Positions 1 to 5,398 of a stretch of 5,400 bases of DNA are shown piece by piece. The stretch lies in the NCBI GenBank assembly GCA_018829455.1, contig JAHJUB010000081.1, forward strand, positions 1 through 5,400, written 5' to 3'. Below the pieces are notes generated by a model that had not been told where the DNA came from, did no database searches, and worked only from the letters and a program-made list of their open reading frames with translations. The first letter of the stretch is position 1. Every line of letters begins with the position of its first letter. Both the position numbers and the translations under genes were made by a program. The stretch is from Candidatus Omnitrophota bacterium. Lineage in GTDB: Bacteria > Ratteibacteria > UBA8468 > MWAK01.

Positions 1-374
1 AATTGGAATCGCGCCCTCAAATTGCAGAAATTGGGGAAACCGACCAGGACCTGCCGGCCCACCCGCAGGGCTTCGGCGAGAATGGTGGCCGGGTGCCGAA
101 CTTCAGGCAGGCTGTCATTGAGGATAACGTAGTCAAAACTCTTATCCGGATATTCGGAAAGTCCCTGGTCCAGGTCACCGTGGAGGACATTAACGCCTTG
201 CCGCAGGCATTCGGCGATGGCATTCTGGTCTATCTCGATGCCCTGGCCCCGGATGTGCCGTTTTTCAGCCAGGATACTTAAAAGCTCTCCCTTGCCGCAA
301 CCCAGGTCCAGCACCGTGGAGCCGTCCTTTATAATCTCCAGAATAATTTTATGGTCCGCTCTAATCTTTTCCAT
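1..374 (-). CDS. metW: MetW, methionine biosynthesis methyltransferase-fold protein (partial, C-terminus off the left edge)
   Basis: Reading the minus strand from the ATG at 374-372 gives 124 residues with no stop before the window edge. Residues 21-31 carry the SAM-binding glycine loop (VLDLGCGKGEL). Residues 45-49 are GIEID, the usual acidic end of strand 2. Residues 66-72 are GDLDQGL, followed by SFDYVILNDSLPEVRHP and RVGRQVLVGFPNF. This run is typical of MetW, a class I methyltransferase-fold protein of about 200 residues, so roughly the last third is missing. MetW is commonly encoded directly after metX, as here, and is thought to support or activate the MetX acyltransferase; its own methyl-transfer reaction is not well defined. 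It starts 39 bp after the metX stop. No Shine-Dalgarno sequence is visible, because a palindromic repeat fills the gap. The start fits the family because the N-terminus precedes the SAM loop by the expected 20 or so residues. Confidence 0.93.
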   Translation of the reverse strand, partial: MEKIRADHKIILEIIKDGSTVLDLGCGKGELLSILAEKRHIRGQGIEIDQNAIAECLRQGVNVLHGDLDQGLSEYPDKSFDYVILNDSLPEVRHPATILAEALRVGRQVLVGFPNFCNLRARFQ

Positions 375-377
375 TTA

Positions 378-413
378 TGTCATTGCGAGCGCAGTTTGCG
401 CGGCAATCCCGCC
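378..413. repeat. Small palindromic interspersed-type repeat between metX and metW
   Basis: The plus strand reads TGTCATTGCGAGC, then GCAGTTTGCGCGGCAATCCC. It folds into a hairpin: ATTGC (382-386) pairs with GCAAT (403-407) and GCGCA (389-393) pairs with TGCGC (397-401), with a 3-nt loop and a small 2/1 internal bulge. The 'GTCATTGCGAG...GCAAT' layout matches a short palindromic element that I recall as dispersed in many copies in various bacterial genomes. Only one copy lies in this window, so its repetitive nature here is inferred. It occupies nearly the whole metX-metW gap. A separate short dyad, GCC-TTAC-GGC (411-420), overlaps the metX stop codon. Confidence 0.6.
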
Positions 414-1532
414 TTACGGCTTTTGCGCCGCCAGAAAGTTCCTTATTAAAAACGTCTCTTCCTCAAACTCTACCAAAAACGAATCGTGTCCGTAATTGGA
501 TTCAATTTCACAATAAGAAACTTCGGCGCCGTGACGTTTCAGGGCGCGCACAATCTCCTTGGAATTTGCCGGCGGATAGAGCCAGTCGGAACTGAAACTC
601 AAGACCAGAAACCGGGTTTTTATCCCCCGGAATAAATCGGTTTTGTAATCGGTAATCAGGTCAAAGTAGTCCATCGCCTTGGTTATGTAAAGGTATGAAT
701 TGGCGTCAAAGCGCTGGACGAAACTATCGCCCCGGTAGCGCAGGTAGCCCTCAACTTCAAAATCCTGAGTGAAGGAGAAGCCGTATTTTTCCTTGCTTTT
801 TAACCGCCGTCCGAACTTTTCCGCCATGGAGAATTCGCTCATATAGGTAATATGGCCGATCATCCTGGCTAAAGCAAGGCCTTTGGCCGGCACCTTTTTT
901 CCGTAATAGTCGCCGTTGTTCCATTCCGGGTCGGACATAATCGCCTGCCGGCCGACTTCGTCAAAGGCGATCTGCTGGGCCGAATGACGCAAAGTAGCGG
1001 CAATCGGGATGGCGTGCCGCACCATTTCCGGATAAGCAGCGGCCCACTGGAGAACCTGCATTCCACCAATGGACCCGCCGGCGATTGCGTAAAGTTTTTC
1101 GATGCCCAGAAAATCAAGCAGCAGCTTCTGACAGTTGACCATATCTGCGATGGTGATAATCGGAAAGTTTAGTCCGTAGGGCTTGTTGGTTGCCGGGTCT
1201 ATGGAAGAAGGTCCGGCGCTTCCCTGGCACCCGCCCAGAACGTTGGAACAGATTACATGATAAATATTAGTATCAAACGCTTTACCCGGTCCGACCATCG
1301 CGTCCCACCAGCCCGGTTTTGTTTCACCCTCATGGTATCCGGCCGCATGGCTGTCTCCGGATAAGGCGTGGAGGATAAGGATGGCGTTCGTGTGTTCCTT
1401 GTTTAAATGTCCGTAAGTTTCATAGGCAATCGTAATCGGCCCGAACTGCCGGCCATTTTCCAGCCGGAGGTCAGCCGGCGGCTGTGCCAGGGTAACCTGC
1501 CTGGTTTTTACAATCCCAACGCTCTTTTCCAT
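414..1532 (-). CDS. metX: Homoserine O-acyltransferase (MetX type)
   Basis: This 372-residue alpha/beta-hydrolase-fold enzyme transfers an acyl group, usually acetyl from acetyl-CoA, to the hydroxyl of L-homoserine. The product is the activated precursor for methionine (sulfhydrylation or transsulfuration route). The length is normal for the family. Visible marks are YETYG near residue 40, HALSGDSHAAG (55-65), GGCQGSAGPSSIDP (100-113), the nucleophile elbow GGSIGGMQ with Ser154, and the late acid and base Asp316 (SSDWLYPP) and His349 (NYGHDSFL). The elbow has Ile where Met is more usual (GGSMGG), a mild change. The acyl donor, acetyl or succinyl, cannot be settled by eye, because MetX-fold enzymes include both. 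The ATG at 1532 is the first possible start: an in-frame TAA lies at 1538-1536. A TATAAT box ends only 7 nt upstream, so the mRNA may be nearly leaderless. The gene is followed by metW on the same strand. Confidence 0.95.
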   Translation of the reverse strand: MEKSVGIVKTRQVTLAQPPADLRLENGRQFGPITIAYETYGHLNKEHTNAILILHALSGDSHAAGYHEGETKPGWWDAMVGPGKAFDTNIYHVICSNVLGGCQGSAGPSSIDPATNKPYGLNFPIITIADMVNCQKLLLDFLGIEKLYAIAGGSIGGMQVLQWAAAYPEMVRHAIPIAATLRHSAQQIAFDEVGRQAIMSDPEWNNGDYYGKKVPAKGLALARMIGHITYMSEFSMAEKFGRRLKSKEKYGFSFTQDFEVEGYLRYRGDSFVQRFDANSYLYITKAMDYFDLITDYKTDLFRGIKTRFLVLSFSSDWLYPPANSKEIVRALKRHGAEVSYCEIESNYGHDSFLVEFEEETFLIRNFLAAQKP

Positions 1533-1539
1533 TCTTTAC

Positions 1540-1548
1540 ATTATACCA
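1540..1548 (-). promoter_or_regulatory. Extended -10 promoter for metX
   Basis: On the minus strand, TATAAT (1545-1540) is a perfect -10 hexamer. It is preceded by TGG (1548-1546), the TGn of an extended -10 element. No convincing -35 is found 16-18 bp upstream, which extended -10 promoters tolerate. The predicted transcription start, 7 nt after the hexamer, is about 1533, one base before the metX ATG. There is therefore no room for a Shine-Dalgarno site. Confidence 0.6.
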
Positions 1549-1572
1549 TAATCTAATTGTCGGCGGCTGCTT

Positions 1573-1592
1573 CGTTCGTGCGTTCGTGCGTT
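1573..1592. repeat. Short tandem repeat, CGTTCGTG x 2.5
   Basis: CGTTCGTG occurs at 1573-1580 and 1581-1588, followed by CGTT. It lies in the divergent intergenic region between metX and the rightward gene. It may be simple slippage; no function is implied. Confidence 0.6.
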
Positions 1593-1621
1593 TGATTTAA
1601 AGAGGGACTAAAGTTTAAAAT
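1592..1621 (+). promoter_or_regulatory. Candidate promoter for the HEAT/TPR/SEC-C gene
   Basis: TTGATT (1592-1597) and TAAAAT (1616-1621) are separated by 18 bp. They match the sigma70 consensus hexamers at 4 of 6 and 5 of 6 positions. The predicted start of transcription is about 1628, two or three bases before the GTG start at 1631. The region is AT-rich, so chance matches are possible. Confidence 0.35.
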
Positions 1622-1630
1622 ATATTACAT

Positions 1631-3778
1631 GTGACGCGAAAATCCAAATGGTCTGGGCCGTCGGGCGAGGTAGAAACGCTCATCAGAAAGATAGGTGAAC
1701 TGGAGACGGGTTATCCGGTGATTGAAATGGAGCGCCTGATTGAAATTGGTGAACCAGCGGTCTTGCCGATTATTCGGGTTTTGGGTGGAGACAAAGACGC
1801 GCCGGAGCCTCCCGACGTATTACCTTTTTTGGTAATTTTGGGCGAAATTCGTTCTTCGGTCGCGAACGATCTTCTAACTAAGTTTATGCTGGATGTTGAG
1901 AATGACATCTCGGCGAATGCCGCCTGTGAAGCCCTGGCAAAAATCGGCGAACCAGCGCTGACGATATTGGAAAAGATTGTCACGGAAAATAAGAATACTT
2001 TGGCGCGGCTTTATGCGTATGGCGCGCTGGGGTATATGAAACACCCCCGGGCCCATGAAATTATTCGCTCGCAACTAACCCGGGATCCGGAACTATTGGA
2101 TGTAATCGCCACCGCGCTTTCCGAATACGGCGACCGGAAAGACATAGCAGCGCTTTATTCCGTATATCGCAGCCAGCCGGACGGTATGTTTAACGCGGAT
2201 ATAGAAGAAGCGATCTATTTGATTGTCAACCCCGCACAATTGCGGCCGACCCCGGTTGAGGAGAATTGGCGGACCCGCTACCGAAGATTGCCCGTCCAGG
2301 GAGACACGCCTTCATTAAGCGTGTTGCAAATTGCCGTGATTCTCCGCAAGAATTTTGCGGGAAAACGGAGGTTGGCGATGAAAAAGATGCGGGAAATGCC
2401 AAAGAAGGAATTAGCGGAAATAATTTCTGACGAAAAACACAAAAACGAAGAAGACCGATACTGCCCCAACTGCGGTGAAAAGATTACCTATCCTACCGGC
2501 CTGCCGGTATGTTCTGAGATCGCATATAAAATAACCGCTATCCAGGAATCGATGCTTCAATCATATCTTGAGGCAGGCGTAAAGACCATTCCGGCGGCTC
2601 TGGATATGCTTGACAACGAGGCGGAGAAGGTCATTCGGCAAAGAGTTTGGTTTCGAAGAAAAAAAAGAGAGCGGAAAGAAGAAATAGGTATCAAGTATGC
2701 TACCTTGAACTTCTTTTTGGAACAGAAGGAATATCGGATAGAAAAGGTCTTGAAGCGGTTATCGGAAATACAGGAAAGATTGAAAGAGCCGAAAATAGGG
2801 GATCGCCGCGCCCTGGAAAAAGTTCATTCAGATTTAGGCCGGCTTATGAGGGACAAAAATTTTACATCAATAGACGAGGCGAATAAATACACCAAGGAGT
2901 TGCTGGGCAGTCACGGTAACCGGGTTCCGGCGGCGGCGCCAGGCAATGCGCTGGAATCGGCCCAGGATATAATGTATGAAGCATGGGACCAGAAAGACAA
3001 AAAAGAGCGCGTCAGGCTGGCCCGGAAGGCGTTGGCTGTTTCTCCGGATTGCGCGGATGCGTATGTTCTCTTGGCGGAAGAGTTTGCGGATAGCATCCCG
3101 GAGGCAAAAAAACTTTTCCAAAAAGGGGTAGAAGCTGGAGAACGGGCCCTGGGCCGGGAAGGGTTTGAAGAGCACACAGGCCATTTCTGGGGGGTTCTGG
3201 AAACACGGCCGTATATGCGGGCGCGGCTGGGTTTAGCCGAAACCTTATGGGAGATGGGCGAACGTGAAGAGGCGATTAAACACTATCGCGAGATGTTAAG
3301 ACTCAATCCTAACGATAACCAGGGAATTCGTTATATCTTGGTCCATTCCCTTGCCTGGTTATCAAGGCATGACGAACTGGAAGATTTTTTGAATTCAAAA
3401 GAGTATCCGGATGACTGTGCGCCGGACTGGCTCTACACCAAAGCGCTGCTCCATTTTATCAAGACAGGGCCGTCTCCGGAAGCAAGCGCCCTCCTTGATA
3501 AAGCAAAAAAGATTAATCCCTATGTGCCTGACTATCTGACCGGTAGAAAAAAAATTCCCGATATCCTTCCGGATAGAATAAAAGTCGGCGGCGAAGACGA
3601 AGGCTATTGCTATGCCGAAAAGTTTCTGCCAATCTGGCGGAGAGCGCCCGGCGCGCTTGATTGGCTGAATGGCCGGACAGAAAGAGTGTTTTCTTTAGGC
3701 GGAGCCGACCGGAACTTACCCTGTCCTTGCGGTTCGGGAAAGAAATATAAGAAATGCTGCGGCAAAACAGTGCATTAG
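1631..3778 (+). CDS. Large HEAT-repeat / ST7-like TPR / SEC-C domain protein
   Basis: This 715-residue predicted soluble protein has no signal peptide or membrane segment. Residues ~12-200 form HEAT-like paired helices, with recurring units such as IGEPAVLPIIRVL and IGEPALTILEKIV. Residues 278-294 hold a cysteine cluster (CPNCG at 278-282, then C294) that looks like an incomplete zinc knuckle. Residues ~335-430 are highly charged and helical, possibly coiled coil. Residues ~440-680 are TPR-like and resemble the bacterial ST7-type family: GHFWGVLETRPYMRARLG, EEAIKHYREMLRLNPNDNQG and PGALDWL. Residues 698-711 (CPCGSGKKYKKCCG) are a textbook SEC-C zinc motif, as found at the end of SecA. The GTG start at 1631 is used because the overlapping ATG at 1629 meets TGA at once and the next Met is residue 33. 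An AGAGGGA at 1601-1607 is too far upstream to be a good ribosome site. The likely role is a binding scaffold; the partner is unknown. Confidence 0.85.
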   Translation: MTRKSKWSGPSGEVETLIRKIGELETGYPVIEMERLIEIGEPAVLPIIRVLGGDKDAPEPPDVLPFLVILGEIRSSVANDLLTKFMLDVENDISANAACEALAKIGEPALTILEKIVTENKNTLARLYAYGALGYMKHPRAHEIIRSQLTRDPELLDVIATALSEYGDRKDIAALYSVYRSQPDGMFNADIEEAIYLIVNPAQLRPTPVEENWRTRYRRLPVQGDTPSLSVLQIAVILRKNFAGKRRLAMKKMREMPKKELAEIISDEKHKNEEDRYCPNCGEKITYPTGLPVCSEIAYKITAIQESMLQSYLEAGVKTIPAALDMLDNEAEKVIRQRVWFRRKKRERKEEIGIKYATLNFFLEQKEYRIEKVLKRLSEIQERLKEPKIGDRRALEKVHSDLGRLMRDKNFTSIDEANKYTKELLGSHGNRVPAAAPGNALESAQDIMYEAWDQKDKKERVRLARKALAVSPDCADAYVLLAEEFADSIPEAKKLFQKGVEAGERALGREGFEEHTGHFWGVLETRPYMRARLGLAETLWEMGEREEAIKHYREMLRLNPNDNQGIRYILVHSLAWLSRHDELEDFLNSKEYPDDCAPDWLYTKALLHFIKTGPSPEASALLDKAKKINPYVPDYLTGRKKIPDILPDRIKVGGEDEGYCYAEKFLPIWRRAPGALDWLNGRTERVFSLGGADRNLPCPCGSGKKYKKCCGKTVH

Positions 3779-3797
3779 AATTAAGCCCTCCGGGGTG

Positions 3798-3826
3798 TTG
3801 ACAACTGTAACCGAAAGGGTTACAAT
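3798..3826 (+). promoter_or_regulatory. Strong sigma70-type promoter for the nucleotidyltransferase operon
   Basis: TTGACA (3798-3803) is a perfect -35 and TACAAT (3821-3826) matches the -10 at 5 of 6 positions. The spacer is 17 bp, the optimum. The predicted transcription start is near 3833, three or four bases before the ATG at 3837. The promoter begins 19 bp after the stop of the upstream gene, so this operon has its own start. The spacer, the -10 box and the start codon are all covered by the TGTAACC dyads. Confidence 0.75.
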
Positions 3827-3845
3827 TGTAACCATAATGATTACA
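3806..3845 (+). promoter_or_regulatory. Tandem operator: two 19-bp TGTAACC-N5-GRTTACA dyads
   Basis: Copy 1 is TGTAACC (3806-3812), 5 bp, GGTTACA (3818-3824), a perfect dyad. Copy 2 is TGTAACC (3827-3833), 5 bp, GATTACA (3839-3845), with one mismatch. Their starts are 21 bp apart, two helical turns, so dimers would sit on one DNA face. The inner arms also form a perfect 16-bp palindrome, GGTTACAATTGTAACC (3818-3833). The sites overlap the promoter spacer, the -10 box and the ATG, which suits a repressor. The likely binder is the winged helix of the gene that starts here (inference). Confidence 0.7.
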
Positions 3846-4448
3846 ACGTCCAGAACAAGGGATTTATCTCTGGTCTTCTTCGGCAAGACCCGGCAGGCAG
3901 TTCTTTCTCTGCTTTATGGCCATGCGGATCAGGCCTTTTACCTGCGGGAAATCGTCCGTAACACAGGAGCCGGCCTGGGACCTGTCCAGCGGGAGGTAAA
4001 GCAACTTTCGGAGGTCGGTATCCTTAAACGCACGGTGCGGGGACATCAGGTCTATTACCAGGCCAATCTTTCTTCTCCGGTTTTTAGGGAACTTAAAGGA
4101 TTGGTAACTAAGACCGCAGGGGTGGCAGATATTTTAAAAGACGCCCTGGCGCCGCTATCTGGCCGTATCAGGGCAGCGTTTATCTATGGTTCTGTTGTCC
4201 GTGGGGAGGAACGCAACGGAAGCGATGTGGATGTTCTGGTGGTGGGCAATGTCACTTTCGCCGAAGTTTCTTCGGTTTTGTCTGATGCCCAAAAGACACT
4301 TTCCAGAGAGATAAACCCCACCGTATATCCCATCAAAGAGTTCCAGGCAAAGTTGGTCAAAGGTCACCATTTCCTCAAATCTGTTATAGTCCAGGACAAG
4401 ATTTTCCTGATTGGAGACGAAAATGAGCTTAAAAGATTGGTTAAGTAA
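3837..4448 (+). CDS. Winged-helix / MNT-type nucleotidyltransferase fusion protein
   Basis: The protein has 203 residues from the ATG at 3837. Residues ~8-80 form an ArsR/MarR-like winged helix, with the helix-turn-helix around FYLREIVRNTGAGLGPVQREVKQL, then a wing (GILKRTVRGHQVYYQAN). Residues ~110-193 are a minimal nucleotidyltransferase of the DNA polymerase beta superfamily, with the signature GSVVRGEERNGSDVDVLVV: Gly118-Ser119 and metal-binding Asp130 and Asp132. The third carboxylate is not clear; Glu158 is a candidate. MNT enzymes paired with HEPN proteins act as antitoxins that transfer AMP to the partner, and a remnant of such a partner follows here. A GTG at 3795 would add 14 residues (LTTVTERVTIVTIM), but these are just the translated operator and upstream of the predicted transcript start, so 3837 is preferred. 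Predicted to be autoregulated and cytoplasmic. Confidence 0.85.
   Translation: MITTSRTRDLSLVFFGKTRQAVLSLLYGHADQAFYLREIVRNTGAGLGPVQREVKQLSEVGILKRTVRGHQVYYQANLSSPVFRELKGLVTKTAGVADILKDALAPLSGRIRAAFIYGSVVRGEERNGSDVDVLVVGNVTFAEVSSVLSDAQKTLSREINPTVYPIKEFQAKLVKGHHFLKSVIVQDKIFLIGDENELKRLVK
4413..4416 (+). promoter_or_regulatory. Ribosome binding site deciding the start of the HEPN-type gene
   Basis: GGAG lies 6 nt before the ATG at 4423, a good Shine-Dalgarno spacing. It supports 4423 as the start rather than the in-frame TTG at 4411. It sits inside the end of the nucleotidyltransferase gene, as in a coupled pair. Confidence 0.65.
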
Positions 4449-4599
4449 CAGCAAGAAAAGAAACATCGGTGGTTATGAACGGGCTGGATTGATATCCGAC
4501 CAGGAAGCAGTCGAGATGTTGTCTTTGGCTGAAAACCTTCTTGATATGGTGGGAAAATGGTTTCGCGCCAGTCATCCGGAACTACTGACGAACAAATGA
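4423..4599 (+). CDS. Short HEPN-type partner of the nucleotidyltransferase, apparently internally deleted
   Basis: The 58-residue product begins MSLKDWLSN and continues KKRNIGGYERAGLISDQEA, then VEMLSLAENLLDMVGKWF and RASHPELL. From memory of the family, HEPN-like proteins after winged-helix/MNT genes are about 130-150 residues. They start with an M-L-(E/K)-W-L-x-N segment and end with KKRN-x3-Y-(E/D)RAG, an acidic helix and HPEL. Both ends are present here, joined directly, so about 80-90 central residues (most of the helical bundle) appear to be lost in frame. The retained RN-x3-Y is the degenerate counterpart of the HEPN R-x4-6-H site. The gene overlaps the nucleotidyltransferase by 26 nt, and its TGA overlaps the next ATG (ATGA). 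It could be a relic kept for translational coupling, or a minimal binding partner. HEPN assignment is by pattern and position, not by search. Confidence 0.62.
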   Translation: MSLKDWLSNSKKRNIGGYERAGLISDQEAVEMLSLAENLLDMVGKWFRASHPELLTNK

Positions 4600-5159
4600 A
4601 TATCTTTTTCACTGCGGACCATCATTTCAATCACAAGAGAATTATTGAGTACTGTTCCCGTCCCTTCAAGGACATTGATGAAATGAACGAGGCCCTGATT
4701 CAAAAGTGGAACAGCAAAGTCAAACTGGAAGACACTGTCTATCATTTAGGGGATTTTGCTTTTGGTCATATCGAAGACCAACTGAAGGTTTTGAAAAGAT
4801 TGAACGGAAGCATAAATTTTATTCTTGGTTCTCACGATAAAAATCTGTCGGAAGCGGTAGAGGCATTCAATAAAGAACGCGGGATTGCTTCCCGCAAAAT
4901 TATTGGGTCTATGACAACGGTATGTGTAGAAAAGACAGAAATTATCCTTTGCCATTATTCCATGCGAACCTGGCCCAAGTCTCATTATGGCACCTGGCAC
5001 TTATTTGGTCATTCGCACGGTAAATTAGAAGGTTGGGGCAAGAGTTTTGACATCGGAGTTGACGTTTGGAATTTTGAGCCCTTGAGTTTCGATGAAGTAG
5101 AAAAAGGGATGGCCTCGCGACCGGATAATTTTAACTTGGTGCAGAGGGAGGTTTCCTAA
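4596..5159 (+). CDS. Calcineurin-like metallophosphoesterase
   Basis: This 187-residue single-domain protein matches the compact cytoplasmic family of about 170-190 residues. Its metal-binding motifs are in the expected order: DHHFNH (Asp8, His10), GDFAFG (Asp53), GSHD (78-81), CHY (His120) and GHSHG (His139, His141). The third motif is normally GNHD, where Asn binds metal and phosphate; here it is Ser79. The enzyme should hydrolyse a phosphoester using two metal ions, but the substrate is unknown. The ATG at 4596 is chosen because family members begin close to the first motif, as in MNIFFTADHHFNH, and because it overlaps the upstream TGA as ATGA. A longer reading from 4557 would add 13 residues that lie within the upstream gene and do not resemble the family. 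There is no good Shine-Dalgarno site, so initiation probably depends on coupling. The last base overlaps the next start codon. Confidence 0.85.
   Translation: MNIFFTADHHFNHKRIIEYCSRPFKDIDEMNEALIQKWNSKVKLEDTVYHLGDFAFGHIEDQLKVLKRLNGSINFILGSHDKNLSEAVEAFNKERGIASRKIIGSMTTVCVEKTEIILCHYSMRTWPKSHYGTWHLFGHSHGKLEGWGKSFDIGVDVWNFEPLSFDEVEKGMASRPDNFNLVQREVS
5144..5151 (+). promoter_or_regulatory. Strong ribosome binding site for the pRiA4b ORF-3-like gene
   Basis: GAGGGAGG lies 7 nt before the ATG at 5159, within the last codons of the phosphoesterase gene. It is the best Shine-Dalgarno sequence in the window and fixes this start. Confidence 0.7.
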
Positions 5160-5398
5160 TGCATAGAAAATTTAACCAAATCTATCAATTCAAAATCACC
5201 TTGAAAGGTCTTGAACCCTTAATCTGGAGACAGATTCAGGTTCCAGAGGCCTATTCCTTCTGGGATTTACATGTTGCAATCCAAGACGCAATGGGCTGGC
5301 TGGGTTATCACCTTCATCTGTTTACGATGGTAAATCCTTTGACCGGCCGGAAAGTAGAAATAGGTATTCCGGATCACTACTGTCCAACTGTCAACTGA
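5159..5398 (+). CDS. pRiA4b ORF-3-like protein, ending early
   Basis: The 79-residue product contains the N-terminal half of the plasmid pRiA4b ORF-3-like family: YQFKITLKGLEPLIWRQIQV (9-28), then the WDLHVAIQDAMGW block (35-47), YHLHLF (50-55), and NPLTGRKVEIGIPD (59-72). These match the family closely. Full members are usually 170-200 residues and go on with an acidic loop, a PGW segment and the YEYDFGDGW block. Here residues 73-79 (HYCPTVN) do not resemble the expected continuation, and a TGA follows at 5396-5398. So the gene is C-terminally truncated or frameshifted near 5375, or there is a sequence error; the window ends two bases later. The family's function is unknown, and members are common in mobile and accessory regions. 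The start overlaps the phosphoesterase stop (TAATG). Confidence 0.75.
   Translation: MHRKFNQIYQFKITLKGLEPLIWRQIQVPEAYSFWDLHVAIQDAMGWLGYHLHLFTMVNPLTGRKVEIGIPDHYCPTVN

Noticed and set aside
3..495. Plus-strand open frames at 3-281 and 217-495
   Set aside because: They are antisense to metW and the end of metX, whose minus-strand proteins are clearly recognisable. The plus-strand products have no recognisable motif.
1908..2540. Full zinc-binding site at CPNCG in the large protein
   Set aside because: Only three cysteines (278, 281, 294) are close together and no clear fourth ligand is seen, so it is described as an incomplete knuckle rather than a zinc finger.
2659..2666. Run of eight A as a programmed frameshift site
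   Set aside because: The reading frame continues intact through to the SEC-C motif. The +1 frame product beyond the run has no recognisable domain.
2867..3206. Three overlapping minus-strand frames of 64-105 residues
   Set aside because: They lie opposite the conserved ST7-like TPR region of the large gene. They are rich in Arg, Pro and Ser, as expected of shadow frames in GC-rich coding DNA.
3779..3797. Possible terminator after the large gene (CCCTCCGGGG)
   Set aside because: The stem would be only three base pairs and no run of T follows.
3795..3836. GTG at 3795 as the start of the nucleotidyltransferase
   Set aside because: It would start inside the promoter, upstream of the predicted transcript, and the extra residues simply translate the repeated operator. 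There is no ribosome site before it.
4557..4595. Longer N-terminus for the phosphoesterase starting at 4557
   Set aside because: The 13 added residues lie within the upstream gene, do not resemble the family, and the internal ATG at 4596 places the first metal motif at the expected position.
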